This document shows, piece by piece, positions 18,103 to 27,854 of a stretch of DNA of 64,000 nucleotides. The notes beneath the pieces were generated by a model. It had not been told where the DNA came from. It saw only the letters and a program-made list of their open reading frames with translations, and ran no database searches. The position numbers were made by a program, and so were the translations under genes. Source of the stretch: Xanthobacteraceae bacterium (GTDB taxonomy: Bacteria; Pseudomonadota; Alphaproteobacteria; Rhizobiales; Xanthobacteraceae); contig JAMLIK010000004.1 in assembly GCA_023954195.1 (NCBI GenBank), forward strand, positions 1 to 64,000, written 5' to 3'. Each line of letters starts with the position of its first letter. Position 1 is the stretch's first letter.

Positions 18103-18800
18103 TATTCGGAATGGATTCGAAGCACGGCAGGATATGGCTCGCGGCGCGGTGCGCCGCGCTGTTGCTGCTGGCGGTCGCGGCCGGAGCCGAGGCGCGCGCG
18201 CAGGGCGCGATGTCGGGCGTGCCCAACGCGATGCAGGGATTTTCGCAGAACCGCAATGAGCCGATCCGGATCGAGGCCGCCGCGCTGGAAATGGTCGACA
18301 AGAAGAAGGAGGCCACCTTTTCCGGCGACGTGAAGGTGGTGCAGGGCGACACCACGATGAAGGCGCAATCGCTGGTGGTGTTCTACGACGCCAAGGATTC
18401 CGCCCATCCCGGCGGCAAGGACAAGGCCGCCGGCAAGGCCGCGATCAAGTCGGCCTCGCCGGGGCCGGGCGGCTCGTCGTCGATCCGCCGTCTTGAGGCG
18501 CGCGGCGGCGTCGTGGTGACCCAGAAGGAGCAGGTGGTGACCGGCGATCTCGCGGTCTTCGATCCGCGCGCCAATCTCATTACCATGAAGGGCAACGTGG
18601 TGCTGACGCAATGCAAGAACGTGCTGCGCGGCGACCGCTTGCTGGTCAACATGACGACGGGGGTGTCGCGGGTCGAATCCGACAGCGGGCGGGTGCAGGG
18701 CCTGTTCATCCAGTCGGAAGGTGGCGGCTGCGGCGCCAAGGCGTCCGGCGGCGCGGCGACGCCCGCCGCCAAGCCGCCGATCCCCCTATTGGGTCGGTAG
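18099..18800 (+). CDS. lptA: LPS transport periplasmic protein LptA
   Basis: Periplasmic bridge protein that carries LPS to the outer membrane. From the ATG at 18099 there is a signal peptide ([22 protein letters not shown]), then the OstA-like beta-jellyroll: [23 protein letters not shown] is the first repeat region, followed by [17 protein letters not shown] and the [19 protein letters not shown] strand. An Ala/Gly/Lys-rich insert (around residues 100-130) and a C-terminal Pro-rich tail are lineage-specific. The four-base overlap with lptC and the 8-base gap to lptB show an operon. An internal ATG at 18111 is a second possible start. Confidence 0.9.
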   Translation: MIFGMDSKHGRIWLAARCAALLLLAVAAGAEARAQGAMSGVPNAMQGFSQNRNEPIRIEAAALEMVDKKKEATFSGDVKVVQGDTTMKAQSLVVFYDAKDSAHPGGKDKAAGKAAIKSASPGPGGSSSIRRLEARGGVVVTQKEQVVTGDLAVFDPRANLITMKGNVVLTQCKNVLRGDRLLVNMTTGVSRVESDSGRVQGLFIQSEGGGCGAKASGGAATPAAKPPIPLLGR

Positions 18801-18808
18801 GGCGCCGG

Positions 18809-19699
18809 ATGGTGGATCTGCGCGACATGTTCCGGCGCAAGCCGCCGCAGCGCGGCTCCCAGGGTTTTGCGCGCGCACGCGACGATGTCGCCGTGGTCGC
18901 GGCGCAGGGCGAGGCCGGCCCGCAACGGCAGGCGCGCGCGGCGCCGCCGGTCGCCCGCCGCGCCGCCGCGCCGCATCCCGGCTATCTCGCGGTTCACGGC
19001 ATCGAGAAAAGCTTCGGCTCGCGGCAGGTGGTGCGTGGCGTCAGCATCTATGTGCGGCGGGGCGAGGCGGTGGGCCTGCTGGGGCCGAACGGCGCCGGCA
19101 AGACCACGGTGTTCTACATGATTACCGGCCTGATCAAGGCCGATCGCGGCAAGATCGAACTCGACGGCCACGATGTCACCCGGCTGCCGATGTACCAGCG
19201 CGCCCGGCTCGGCATCGGCTACCTGCCGCAGGAAGCCTCGATCTTTCGCGGCCTCACCGTCGAGCAGAACATCCGCGCCGTGCTGGAGGTGGTCGAGCCC
19301 AGCCGCAAGAAGCGCGAGAAGGAGCTGGATTCGCTGCTCGACGAATTCAATATCGGCCGGTTGCGCAAGTCGCCCTCGATCGCGCTGTCCGGCGGCGAGC
19401 GCCGCCGCGTCGAGATCGCCCGCGCGCTGGCGACGCGGCCGAGCTACATGCTGCTCGACGAGCCGTTCGCCGGCATCGACCCGATCGCGGTGGGCGACAT
19501 CCAGGACCTGGTGCGCCATCTCACCAATCGCGGCATCGGCGTCCTGATTACGGACCACAACGTGCGCGAGACGCTGGGCCTCACCGACCGCGCCTATATC
19601 GTCTATGCCGGGCAGATCCTCACCGAGGGCGACCCCGACGCCATCGTCAACGATCCCGACGTGCGGCGGCTTTACCTCGGCGAGGAATTCCGGCTGTAG
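18809..19699 (+). CDS. lptB: LPS export ABC transporter ATP-binding protein LptB
   Basis: Cytoplasmic ATPase of the LptB2FGC machine. The motifs are Walker [12 protein letters not shown]-loop [10 protein letters not shown], signature [10 protein letters not shown], Walker [14 protein letters not shown] and the H-loop ITDHNVRE. Homology to E. coli LptB starts near residue 50 ([15 protein letters not shown]); the first 50 or so residues are a basic, Ala-rich extension that makes the protein 296 residues instead of about 240. The start is the ATG at 18809, directly after the lptA stop. The lptF/lptG partners are not in this window. Confidence 0.95.
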   Translation: MVDLRDMFRRKPPQRGSQGFARARDDVAVVAAQGEAGPQRQARAAPPVARRAAAPHPGYLAVHGIEKSFGSRQVVRGVSIYVRRGEAVGLLGPNGAGKTTVFYMITGLIKADRGKIELDGHDVTRLPMYQRARLGIGYLPQEASIFRGLTVEQNIRAVLEVVEPSRKKREKELDSLLDEFNIGRLRKSPSIALSGGERRRVEIARALATRPSYMLLDEPFAGIDPIAVGDIQDLVRHLTNRGIGVLITDHNVRETLGLTDRAYIVYAGQILTEGDPDAIVNDPDVRRLYLGEEFRL

Positions 19700-19726
19700 G
19701 AACCGGCCGCTGTAACAGAAAAGATC

Positions 19727-19801
19727 GTCATGCGCGGACTTGATCCGCGCATCCATCTTCTTCGAAAAGGATGAATTGCCGGGTCAAGCCCGGCAATGAC
19801 G
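19727..19801. repeat. Paired-hairpin repeat, family A, copy 3
   Basis: The first hairpin has stem ATGCGCGGA/TCCGCGCAT with loop CTTGA (19730-19752). The second has stem ATTGCCGGG/CCCGGCAAT with loop TCAAG (19775-19797). Placed between lptB and rpoN. Confidence 0.88.
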
Positions 19802-19947
19802 CTTCATTTCATGGCGCTACCGACAAAAGGTGAAACCCGCTAACCGTGTCGATCACAAATCGCCGCGCGCGCGGACAGCCCGTGTACTTCCGGCCGCGAA
19901 ACAGCTAAGCAAGAAACGGACCAACCGATGGAACGGTTTTTGCCTTC

Positions 19948-21501
19948 ATGGCGCTGTCGCAAAAGCTAGAGTTCCGCCAGTCGCAAGCGCTGGTGATGAC
20001 GCCGCAGTTGATGCAGGCGATCAAGCTGTTGCAACTGTCCAATCTCGATCTGGCCGCCTTCGTCGAGGACGAGCTGGAGCGCAATCCGCTGCTGGAGCGC
20101 GCCGCCGATGCCGCCGGCGAGGATGGCGATGCGGCGCGCAACGAGGAGGGCGCCGGCGACGGCTTCGAAACGGCGGCGGATGCCGGCCAGGAGGAGTGGC
20201 TGAGCCCCGAACTCGGCAGCCGCGCCGAGATCGAGCGCACCCTCGACACCGGTCTCGACAATGTATTTCCGGAGGAGCCGGCGGAAGCCGCCGCCCGCGC
20301 CGCGCAGGACGCCGCGCCGACCGCCTACACCGAATGGGGCGGCGGCGCGTCGAACGACGACGACTACAACCTTGAAGCCTTCGTCGCGGCGGAGACCACG
20401 CTCGCCGACCATCTCGCCGAACAGTTGTCGGTGGCGCTGCCAGAGCCGTCGCAGCGGATGATCGGCCGTTACCTGATCGATCTGGTCGACGAGGCCGGCT
20501 ACCTGCCGCCCGATCTCGGCAATGCCGCCGAGCGGTTAGGCGCGACGCCGCAACAGGTCGAGGCGGTGCTCGGCGTGTTGCAGAGCTTCGACCCCTCCGG
20601 CGTCTGCGCGCGCTCCTTGAGCGAGTGCCTCGCCATCCAGCTGCGCGAGCGTGACCGCTTCGATCCGGCGATGAGGGCGCTGGTCGATCATCTCGATCTT
20701 CTGGCGCGGCGCGACATCGCGGCCTTGCGCAAGCTGTGCGGCGTCGACGACGACGATCTCAGCGACATGATCGCGGAGATCCGCCGGCTCAATCCGAAGC
20801 CGGGCTTGCAATTCTTAAGCGTCAAGGTGCAGAGCGTGGCGCCCGACGTCTATGTGCGGCCGGGCGCGGACGGCGGCTGGCTGGTCGAGCTTAACAGCGA
20901 CACCCTGCCGAAGGTGCTGGTCAACCAGACCTATTACACGGAGCTTGCGAAGACCGCGCGCAAGGACGGCGACAAGTCGTATTTCAGCGATTGCCTGCAA
21001 AACGCCACCTGGCTGGTGCGCGCGCTCGATCAGCGCGCCCGCACCATCCTGAAGGTGGCCACCGAGATCGTGCGGCAGCAAGACGGCTTTTTCGCCCATG
21101 GTGTGGCGCATCTGCGGCCGCTCAATCTCAAGACGGTGGCGGATGCGATCCAGATGCACGAGTCGACCGTCTCGCGCGTCACCGCCAACAAGTATGTCGC
21201 GACCAATCGCGGAATGTTCGAGCTGAAATATTTTTTCACGGCGTCGATCGCGGCCGCTGACGGCGGCGAGGCGCATTCGGCCGAAGCCGTCCGTCATCAG
21301 ATCAGGCAGTTGATCGATGCCGAACAGCCGGACAATATTCTCTCCGACGATACCATCGTGGAACGACTGCGCGAAAGCGGAATTGATATTGCCCGGCGCA
21401 CCGTGGCGAAATACCGCGAGGCGTTGCGAATCCCGTCGTCGGTGCAGCGCCGGCGCGAGAAGCAGACCGTGCTCGGGCCCGTGCGCGCCGCCGGACGTTA
21501 A
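19948..21501 (+). CDS. rpoN: RNA polymerase sigma-54 factor
   Basis: Alternative sigma factor for nitrogen-related and other activator-dependent promoters. The 517 residues contain region I (MALSQKLEFRQSQALVMTPQLMQAIKLLQ, shown as its opening and closing parts), an acidic Ala-rich region II (about 50-150), the core-binding region, the helix-turn-helix segment (MHESTVSRVTANKYV) and the RpoN box ARRTVAKYREAL close to the C terminus. The order lptC-lptA-lptB-rpoN-hpf-ptsN is a well-known conserved proteobacterial neighbourhood. The Shine-Dalgarno sequence is weak, but the N terminus matches family proteins. Confidence 0.97.
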   Translation: MALSQKLEFRQSQALVMTPQLMQAIKLLQLSNLDLAAFVEDELERNPLLERAADAAGEDGDAARNEEGAGDGFETAADAGQEEWLSPELGSRAEIERTLDTGLDNVFPEEPAEAAARAAQDAAPTAYTEWGGGASNDDDYNLEAFVAAETTLADHLAEQLSVALPEPSQRMIGRYLIDLVDEAGYLPPDLGNAAERLGATPQQVEAVLGVLQSFDPSGVCARSLSECLAIQLRERDRFDPAMRALVDHLDLLARRDIAALRKLCGVDDDDLSDMIAEIRRLNPKPGLQFLSVKVQSVAPDVYVRPGADGGWLVELNSDTLPKVLVNQTYYTELAKTARKDGDKSYFSDCLQNATWLVRALDQRARTILKVATEIVRQQDGFFAHGVAHLRPLNLKTVADAIQMHESTVSRVTANKYVATNRGMFELKYFFTASIAAADGGEAHSAEAVRHQIRQLIDAEQPDNILSDDTIVERLRESGIDIARRTVAKYREALRIPSSVQRRREKQTVLGPVRAAGR

Positions 21502-21716
21502 GCACAAGGGTAATAAGCATTAAGCATAAGGACAGGGAATTGGCGTTGCGCCGTCGGTCCTTCCCCGAACCGCCGGCCGCGTTCGATCACGCCGTCATTA
21601 TCACCGCGACATCGAACGGGCTTGATTGCGGCCTCATTCGTCGAAATACTCGGTCATGCGTGGATCACGACGAGGATTCGTGAACGTGCGTTGGGTGTGG
21701 CGAATCGAGGTACGAC

Positions 21717-22337
21717 ATGAGCATTCGAGTCTCGGGCAAAAGCATCAATATCGGCGAAGCCCTGCGCGGCCGCGTCAGCGACCGCACGGAGGAAGTGCTG
21801 CGTAAATATTTCGACGGCAACTATTCCGGCCACATGACCTTCAGCAAGGATGGCTTCGGATTCAAGACCGATTGCGCGCTGCACCTGGATTCCGGCATCA
21901 CGCTCGAAGCCGAATCCAACGCCACCGATGCCTATGCCAGCGCCGACCAGGCGCTGATCCAGATCGAGAAACGACTGCGGCGTTACAAGAGCCGCCTGAA
22001 GGATCGTTCGGCGCGCAAGTCGCATGCCGCCGCGGCCGCCATCGCCGAGCGTGAGACGGGGCCGCTCGATACGCGCAGCTACGTGCTCGAAGCGCTCACC
22101 CATGACGACGACAACGACGACGAGGTCACGGCGTACAATCCCGTCATCATCGCCGAGGCCACCACGTCGCTGAAGCGGATGTCGGTGAGCGAGGCGGTGA
22201 TGGAATTGGATTTCACCGGAGCCGCGGTCATCGTGTTCCAGCATGGCGGAAGCGGCCGCGTGAACATCATCTACCGCCGCGCCGACGGCAATGTCGGCTG
22301 GATCGATCCGCCGGAGGTCCAGTCGCGCGCGTCATGA
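21717..22337 (+). CDS. hpf: Ribosome hibernation promoting factor, long form
   Basis: Ribosome-associated inhibitor that pairs 70S particles into inactive 100S dimers. The 206 residues have two domains: an N-terminal YfiA-like beta-alpha-beta-beta-beta-alpha fold (SIRVSGKSINIGEALR start, YASADQALIQIEKRLRRYKSRLKDR helix in two halves) and a C-terminal dimerisation domain (LKRMSVSEAVMELDFTGAAVIVF and VNIIYRRADGNVGWI). The two are joined by an Ala/Asp-rich linker. The start follows GAGGT. It lies in its usual place after rpoN. Confidence 0.94.
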   Translation: MSIRVSGKSINIGEALRGRVSDRTEEVLRKYFDGNYSGHMTFSKDGFGFKTDCALHLDSGITLEAESNATDAYASADQALIQIEKRLRRYKSRLKDRSARKSHAAAAAIAERETGPLDTRSYVLEALTHDDDNDDEVTAYNPVIIAEATTSLKRMSVSEAVMELDFTGAAVIVFQHGGSGRVNIIYRRADGNVGWIDPPEVQSRAS

Positions 22338-22891
22338 GCGCGCCGCGCCGCTGCGCGGGCGACCGGATCGGGAGTCTTGGCCCGGAACCTTGGCCCGGCG
22401 TCGCGGACGGATTTTGCCGAAGGCGCGGGTGCAATCGCCATTGACGCCCCGTGAGGCGGTCCCTATGGTCCGCCGCCTTGACGGGCATGGCTTGACGGGC
22501 ATGGCTCGACGGGGAATAAGGCGGGCGTCGGCCGATCCGATCGGCAATCCGCGCCCTGGCGCGGGGCGAGCCCCGATTCGCGTGAAGAAGATGCGTTAAA
22601 CCAAGAGTTTAGAGTCCTTCAAGGGTCCGCGGCGCATGCGCGGAACATGGAAGCCGGAGCGACGAAGGAGTCAGGCCGGCGAAATTCACACCGGAGCGGA
22701 CATGGGTGGCGGTGCGACGGGTGGCGGTGCTACAATGGTTAGAACGAGTGGGCCGAAGCAGCTTCGAGCGGCGCGTCTGATTTCCGTCCGAGTGACATCG
22801 GCCTGAGACGATCAAGGCGCGGCGCGCGGATCCAAACCTTTCGCAATCGTGTTTCGCAATCGGCGGTCAAACTTCTTTCTCGGAATCCTGC
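22338..22891. other. Intergenic region hpf-ptsN with short tandem repeats
   Basis: There is no supportable gene in these 554 bases; open frames here lack motifs and start sites. A 14-base unit (CTTGACGGGCATGG) occurs twice in tandem plus a partial third copy (22477-22514), and GGGTGGCGGTGC occurs twice at 15-base spacing (22704-22715, 22719-22730). The ptsN promoter probably lies in the AT-richer last 100 bases. Confidence 0.6.
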
Positions 22892-23353
22892 ATGATGATT
22901 ACTGATCTGGTCGCGCCCGAGGCGATTCTTCCGGCGTTGAAGGTCAACAGCAAGAAGCAGGCGTTGCAGGAACTGGCGGCACGCGCCGCCGAACTGACCG
23001 GCCAGAGCGAGCGCGCGATTTTCGAAGTGCTGTTGCAGCGGGAAAAGCTCGGCACCACCGCGGTCGGCTACGGCATCGCCATTCCGCACGGCAAGCTGCC
23101 GAAGCTGGAAAAGCTGTTCGGGCTGTTCGCGCGGCTGGAGCGGCCGATCGATTTCGAAGCGATGGACGGCGAACCGGTCGATCTGTTGTTCCTGCTGCTG
23201 GCGCCGGAAGGCGCGGGCGCCGATCACCTCAAGGCGCTGGCCAAGATCGCGCGGCTGTTGCGCGATCAGGAAGTGGCGCGCAAGCTGCGCGCCTCCACCG
23301 ACGCGCCGTCGATCTATTCGGTGCTGGCGATGCCGCCGGCGACGGTGGCGTAG
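22892..23353 (+). CDS. ptsN: Nitrogen-regulatory PTS protein IIA(Ntr)
   Basis: EIIA-fold phosphocarrier of the regulatory PTS, which receives phosphate from NPr and influences potassium transport, nitrogen control and stress circuits. The 153 residues include GYGIAIPHGKLP with the phosphorylated histidine at residue 66 (or 65 if the second ATG is used), and the LLFLLLAPEGAGADHLKALAKIARLL core. The N-terminal start has two consecutive ATG codons (22892 and 22895). It completes the rpoN-hpf-ptsN set. Confidence 0.95.
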   Translation: MMITDLVAPEAILPALKVNSKKQALQELAARAAELTGQSERAIFEVLLQREKLGTTAVGYGIAIPHGKLPKLEKLFGLFARLERPIDFEAMDGEPVDLLFLLLAPEGAGADHLKALAKIARLLRDQEVARKLRASTDAPSIYSVLAMPPATVA

Positions 23354-23397
23354 CGTATCACCGGCTTCGTTATTTCGCGCGGATTGGCAATACGAAG

Positions 23398-23523
23398 ACC
23401 GTCCTCCCCGCGCAGGCAGGGACCCAGACGCCGCGGCGATTCGGCTCCGTCATCAAAGGCAAGGTCGCTTTATAACAAGCGTTGCCAGGAGTTATGGGTC
23501 GTCGCCTGCGCGAGGACGACGCT
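23398..23523. repeat. Degenerate paired repeat between ptsN and purC
   Basis: An outer pair of GTCCTCCCCGCGCAGGCAGG (23401 on) and GTCGCCTGCGCGAGGACGAC (about 23499 on) can form a long imperfect hairpin that encloses an AT-richer middle. It is similar in style to the dispersed elements elsewhere but belongs to a different family. It separates convergent genes and may end both transcripts. Confidence 0.5.
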
Positions 23524-23578
23524 GAAACTGTGGATCCGGCGTGCGACACCTTGAGGCAGAGTTCAAAGACCGCCGCCT

Positions 23579-24496
23579 TCATCTCACATCGAGTTCGCGT
23601 CCCGTCAGCCGGCGATAGGCGTCGAGGTAGCGCTTGCTGGTGGCGTCGACCACGGCGGCCGGCAAGGGCGGCGGCGGCGCTTCGCCGTTCCAGCGTCCGG
23701 CGCGGCGCTCGGCGTCGAGATAATCGCGCAGCGGCTGCTTGTCGAAGCTCGCCTGGGGGCGGCCGGGCTGATAGGCGTCGACCGCCCAGAAGCGCGAACT
23801 GTCCGGCGTCATCACTTCATCGATCAGCAGGATATTGCCGTCCTTGTCGCGGCCGAATTCGAATTTGGTATCGGCGATGATGATGCCGCGCTCGCGCGCC
23901 ACCGCTTCGCCTTTGGCGTAAATGCTGCGGGTCATGCGCTCCAGCGCGCCGGTGGCCTCCGCGCCGATGATCTCGCGCATGCGCGCCACGGTGATGTTCT
24001 CGTCGTGGCCGGTCTCGGCCTTGGTGGCCGGGCTGAAGATCGCCGGTTCCAGCTTGATGCTCTCGACCAGCCCGGCCGGCAGCCGCTCGCCCGCCAGCGT
24101 GCCGGACTGCGCGTATTCCTTCCACGCCGAGCCGGAGAGGTAACCGCGGATCACGCATTCGATTGGAAACACCGTGGTGCGCCGGCACAGCATCGCGCGG
24201 CCCCGGAGCGCGTCGCGATGGCCCCGCAGCGCCGGCACGGCGTCGATGATCGCGTCCGCGTCGGCGCTAATCATATGATGCGGCACGGTGCCTTCAAGCT
24301 GGCCGAACCAGAACGCGCTGGTCTGGGTGAGCACCGCGCCCTTCATCGGAATGGTCTCGCCCATCACCACGTCGAAGGCGCTGATGCGGTCGGTGGTGAC
24401 CAGCAGCACGCGGTCGTCGCCGGCGTCGTAGATATCGCGAACCTTGCCGCGTCCCAGTCGCGGCAGGGGCAGGTCGCTGGCGAGCATCGTGGTCAT
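23579..24496 (-). CDS. purC: Phosphoribosylaminoimidazole-succinocarboxamide synthase
   Basis: Purine biosynthesis enzyme that joins CAIR with aspartate using ATP. It is the longer, 305-residue form, also seen in yeast and many alphaproteobacteria. Family motifs are [27 protein letters not shown] (opening and closing parts), the [19 protein letters not shown] signature, IADTKFEFG, and [14 protein letters not shown] near the metal/ATP site. The ATG at 24496 is preceded by GGAAG. It is transcribed in the same direction as the pirin gene upstream, but a repeat element lies between them. Confidence 0.96.
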   Translation of the reverse strand: MTTMLASDLPLPRLGRGKVRDIYDAGDDRVLLVTTDRISAFDVVMGETIPMKGAVLTQTSAFWFGQLEGTVPHHMISADADAIIDAVPALRGHRDALRGRAMLCRRTTVFPIECVIRGYLSGSAWKEYAQSGTLAGERLPAGLVESIKLEPAIFSPATKAETGHDENITVARMREIIGAEATGALERMTRSIYAKGEAVARERGIIIADTKFEFGRDKDGNILLIDEVMTPDSSRFWAVDAYQPGRPQASFDKQPLRDYLDAERRAGRWNGEAPPPPLPAAVVDATSKRYLDAYRRLTGRELDVR

Positions 24497-24579
24497 GGCT
24501 TGTCACTTCCAGGCAAGGCGGGGAGCCCGGTGATACGCCGCGCCGGGCCGGCTGCAAAGTCCGAGAGTCATTTATTTGC

Positions 24580-24648
24580 GCATGATCTTTTCCGAAAGCC
24601 GGTTTCCACTTTGCGCTTCGCGGCCCTTCGGGTCGGGATCATGCGCTA
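24580..24648. repeat. GCATGATC inverted repeat, family C, copy 1
   Basis: The ends GCATGATC (24580-24587) and GATCATGC (24637-24644) are inverted. The inside holds TTTTCCGAAAGCCGG and TTTCCACTT as in the other copies, plus an extra short hairpin of about 19 bases. Its last three bases (CTA, 24646-24648) are the TAG stop of the pirin gene on the minus strand. Confidence 0.85.
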
Positions 24649-25566
24649 TCGCTCCGGCAGCGGAATGAATTCGGTCTCGTCCGGCACCGGTTCGAAGCGC
24701 CCGCTTTTCCAGTCCTGCTTGGCCTGTTCGATCCGCTCCTTGCTGGAGGACACGAAATTCCACCAGACGTAGCGCGGGCCTTCCAGCGCGGTGCCGCCGA
24801 GGAACATCATCCGCGTCGGCCGAGTGGCGCGGACGGTGATGCGGTCGCCGGGACGGAAGATCAGCATGCGGGGGCCTTCGTGGCGGTCGCCGGCAATCTC
24901 GATTTCGCCGTCGACGATATAGATCGCGCGCTCCTCGTGGTCGGCGTCGAGCGGCACGCTCTTGCCCTCGTCGAGCGCGACCTCGACGTAGAACCACGGC
25001 GACACCATATCGACCTTGGACGCCACGCCGAACGAATTGCCGGCGATGATGCGTGCGGTGAATCCGGTGTCGCGCACGCTCGGCAGGCTCTCGGCGCCAT
25101 AGTGCTGGAAGGTCGGCGCGATCTCCTCGCGGTCCTTCGGCAGCGCGATCCAGCTTTGCAGCCCGAGCATCTTCTGGCCGTTGGCGCGTTGCACCTCCGG
25201 CGTGCGCTCGGAATGCGCGATGCCGCGTCCGGCGGTCATCAGGTTCATGGCGCCGGGCTGAATCTCCTGCACGTTGCCCTCGCTGTCACGATGCATGATC
25301 GAGCCGTCGAACAGATAGGTGACGGTGGCGAGCCCGATGTGCGGGTGCGGCCGCACGTCCATGCCCTGTCCGGAAATGAACTGCACCGGGCCGAAGTGAT
25401 CGAAGAAAATGAATGGCCCGACCATTTGCCGCTTGCCGTGCGGCAGCGCGCGGCGCACCGCGAAGCCGTCGCCGAGGTCGCGGGTGCGCGGCACGATGAC
25501 GAGGTCGAGCGCGTCGCAGGTCCGCGGGTCGCCGAGGGTCGGGTCGTTGGATGGCATCCAGCTCAT
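24646..25566 (-). CDS. Pirin family protein
   Basis: Bicupin protein of 306 residues. The N-terminal cupin has the pirin metal motif: VRPHPHIGLATVTYLFDG supplies two histidines, SIMHRDSEGN follows, and GRGIAHSERTPE supplies the others. The C-terminal RmlC-like half ends in YVWWNFVSSSKERIEQAKQDW, a hallmark of bacterial pirins. Bacterial members show quercetinase activity or redox-linked regulation, and the substrate here is unknown. The start is fixed by CGAGGTG just upstream; the longer open frame ahead of it lacks pirin similarity. The TAG stop lies in a repeat element. Confidence 0.92.
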   Translation of the reverse strand: MSWMPSNDPTLGDPRTCDALDLVIVPRTRDLGDGFAVRRALPHGKRQMVGPFIFFDHFGPVQFISGQGMDVRPHPHIGLATVTYLFDGSIMHRDSEGNVQEIQPGAMNLMTAGRGIAHSERTPEVQRANGQKMLGLQSWIALPKDREEIAPTFQHYGAESLPSVRDTGFTARIIAGNSFGVASKVDMVSPWFYVEVALDEGKSVPLDADHEERAIYIVDGEIEIAGDRHEGPRMLIFRPGDRITVRATRPTRMMFLGGTALEGPRYVWWNFVSSSKERIEQAKQDWKSGRFEPVPDETEFIPLPER

Positions 25567-25685
25567 GGGGCACCTCGCTGACTTGAGACATGACCGGTCA
25601 TTATCCTGCCCGATCGAAGGTGTTTCAAGGCGAAGGGTTGCGGATTTCACGAGGGCGTGTCCGTGGCTCGGCGAGGAGCGCAGAC

Positions 25686-26420
25686 ATGAGCGATGCGACC
25701 TATCCGCCGCTCGACACCTTGAAGCCGGTCGCAAATGACGTCTGGATCGTGGATGGACCGCTGATCCGTTTCGGGCCGCCGCTTCTGAGAATGCCGTTTT
25801 CAACGCGGATGACGGTCGTTGGCCTTCCCGGCGGACTTTTCGTTCATTCGCCAACGCCGTTGACCGATATGTTGCGCCGGCAGATCGCGGCGATCGGCGC
25901 GCCGCGCTGGATCGTCGGTCCCAATCGCATCCACTATTGGTGGATTTCGCAATGGCACGACGCCTTTCCCGATGCCGCGGTTTATCTTGCGCCAAGGGTG
26001 CGCGAGCAGGCCGGCGCACGGATCGATTTCGATTGTCTCGCGCTTGACCGGAGCGAAGGTTATCCGTGGGACGGGGGGATCGCCACGTTGCCGGTCGCCG
26101 GACGCTACATGACGGAAGTCGTCTTCTTCCATCGTTCGAGCCGAACGCTGATCGTGACCGATCTCATCGAAAATTTCGAACCGGATAAGCTGCCGTCGCG
26201 GTGGATGCGCATGCTGACATGGCTCGGCGGCGTTCGGGATCCCGATGGCTCGATGCCCCGCGACATGCGGACGACGTTCACGGACCGCGCCGCGTTGAAA
26301 GCGGCGATCGAAATGATGCTGGACTGGAACCCCGAGCGCGTGATCCTCGCGCATGGCCGCTGGTATCCGCGCGACGGCGCGGCCGAATTGCGCCGCGCCT
26401 TTCGCTGGCTTCTCGGGTAG
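25686..26420 (+). CDS. DUF4336 protein (metallo-beta-lactamase-like fold)
   Basis: Protein of 244 residues matching the DUF4336 family: ANDVWIVDGPLIRFGPP start, FSTRMTVVGLPGGLFVHSPTPLT, then WIVGPNRIHYWWISQWHDAFPDA and a C-terminal WNPERVILAHGRWYP. The order resembles a metallo-beta-lactamase fold, but the HxHxDH metal motif is replaced, so hydrolase activity is doubtful. The ATG at 25686 has GAGGAG 13 bases upstream; an earlier in-frame ATG at 25590 lies in an Arg-rich stretch. Divergent from the pirin gene. Function unknown. Confidence 0.8.
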   Translation: MSDATYPPLDTLKPVANDVWIVDGPLIRFGPPLLRMPFSTRMTVVGLPGGLFVHSPTPLTDMLRRQIAAIGAPRWIVGPNRIHYWWISQWHDAFPDAAVYLAPRVREQAGARIDFDCLALDRSEGYPWDGGIATLPVAGRYMTEVVFFHRSSRTLIVTDLIENFEPDKLPSRWMRMLTWLGGVRDPDGSMPRDMRTTFTDRAALKAAIEMMLDWNPERVILAHGRWYPRDGAAELRRAFRWLLG

Positions 26421-26477
26421 ACGCGCATGCCGCGTCATCGCGACCGCCGGCGGCGCATCACGCGATAGCGGTTCACG

Positions 26478-27854
26478 TCAGGCGCGGCCGAGCGCGATCG
26501 CCTGCGCCGCGCGGTCGTAGGTTTCCAGCGACAGGATGGCGTCGGCGAATTTGTCGGCCCGGCTGTCGAGCACCGGGCGCGCCAGCGTCAGGAATTTCTG
26601 GCGCATCGCCGCGCTGTCCGGAAACGAGGTCGGCTCGCCGGACGGATCCGGATAAAGCTCCTCAAGAACGCCGTCGTCGGTGCTGACGGTGACGCGCGCG
26701 CCAAACGGATGGGTGCGGCCGATTTCGAGGCGGTCGTCCTGCACCACCTCGATCCGGTCGGCCAGCGCGTCGATGGCTTTGTCGCCGAGCCGCGCATAAT
26801 CGTCCCAGCCGAAGCGGCCCTGGTCGAGCGCCAGCGCGGCGGTGAAGAACATCGAGAACTGGCCGCCGACGATCGAGGTCGGGTGGCGCTTGGTGGGCGC
26901 GTCGCCGGTGAGCGTGATGCCGTTGCGGTGCAGGCCGATCTCGACGCGCTTGATCTGGTCCGGCGTGAGATTGTGGGCGCGGCGCATCGCCAGCAGCGCG
27001 TCGATCGCGGCATGGGTGTAGCGGCAGCTCGGATAGGGTTTGACGCCGATCTTCATGGTCTCAAAGACGCGGCCGAGGTCGGCCACCGCCTTGTCCGGAT
27101 GGGGGTCGTCGGTGTAGCCGGCCAGCAGGCCATGCTTGCCCTCCACCGATTGCGACGAGCCGATGAAGCCGTCGCGCGCCAAGGTCGCGGCGATCACCCC
27201 GTTCATCGCCGCCGCGCCGACCTGATAGCGCTTGTTCCAGGAACCGTTGACAAGGAATTGCAGCGAGCCCGCCGCCTGGCTGCCGGAGACGCCGAAAGCG
27301 GAGACGATCTGCTCTCGATTGAGGCCGAACAGCTTCGCCGCCGCCGCCGCCGCGCCGTAGGTGCCGGCGGTGGCGGTGGGATGGAAGCCGCGCGCGTAAT
27401 GCGAGGTCGGATCGAGCGCGTTGCCGAGCCGGCAGCACACCTCATAGCCGGCGACGATGGCGGTGAGCACGTCGCGCCCCGAGGCGTCGACCATCTCGCC
27501 GGCGGCGAAGGCGGCGGGCACCACGGGGGCGCTCGGATGCAGCGAGGAGTCGGCGTGGGTGTCGTCGAAGTCGAGCGAATGGCCGAGCGTGCCGTTGAGC
27601 AGCGCCGCCACCGCGGGCGTCCAGCTCTTGCTGTCGCCGACCACGGTGGCCTCGCCGTCGCCATCCAGCGAAAGCGCCTTCAGCATGGCGAGCAGCGAAG
27701 GCGTCGATTCCGCCTCGCGCCGCGCCCGCACCGCGCTGCCGAGAAAATCCAGCGTCAGGTGCTTGGCCCGCTCCAGCACCTCGCGCGGAATGGCCTCGAA
27801 GGTCAGGCCGGCGACATAGGCGGCGAGCTTGGCGGTTTCCTCGGTCATGGTCAT
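26478..27854 (-). CDS. MmgE/PrpD family protein
   Basis: Protein of 458 residues from the MmgE/PrpD superfamily, whose known members are 2-methylcitrate dehydratase, cis-aconitate decarboxylase and related enzymes. It shows LTLDFLGSAVRARRE at the N terminus, GHSLDFDDTHADSSLHPSAP (the conserved Asp/His active-site segment) around residue 95, GFHPTATAGTYGAAAAAAKL, then KPYPSCRYTHAAID in the lid domain. No methylcitrate genes are near, so the substrate cannot be named; a hydrated dicarboxylic acid is plausible from the family. Divergent from the FUSC gene. Confidence 0.88.
   Translation of the reverse strand: MTMTEETAKLAAYVAGLTFEAIPREVLERAKHLTLDFLGSAVRARREAESTPSLLAMLKALSLDGDGEATVVGDSKSWTPAVAALLNGTLGHSLDFDDTHADSSLHPSAPVVPAAFAAGEMVDASGRDVLTAIVAGYEVCCRLGNALDPTSHYARGFHPTATAGTYGAAAAAAKLFGLNREQIVSAFGVSGSQAAGSLQFLVNGSWNKRYQVGAAAMNGVIAATLARDGFIGSSQSVEGKHGLLAGYTDDPHPDKAVADLGRVFETMKIGVKPYPSCRYTHAAIDALLAMRRAHNLTPDQIKRVEIGLHRNGITLTGDAPTKRHPTSIVGGQFSMFFTAALALDQGRFGWDDYARLGDKAIDALADRIEVVQDDRLEIGRTHPFGARVTVSTDDGVLEELYPDPSGEPTSFPDSAAMRQKFLTLARPVLDSRADKFADAILSLETYDRAAQAIALGRA

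Noticed and set aside
22291-22599. Small Arg-rich open frame after hpf
   Set aside because: Overlaps the hpf end and the tandem repeats, with no start signal or homology cue.
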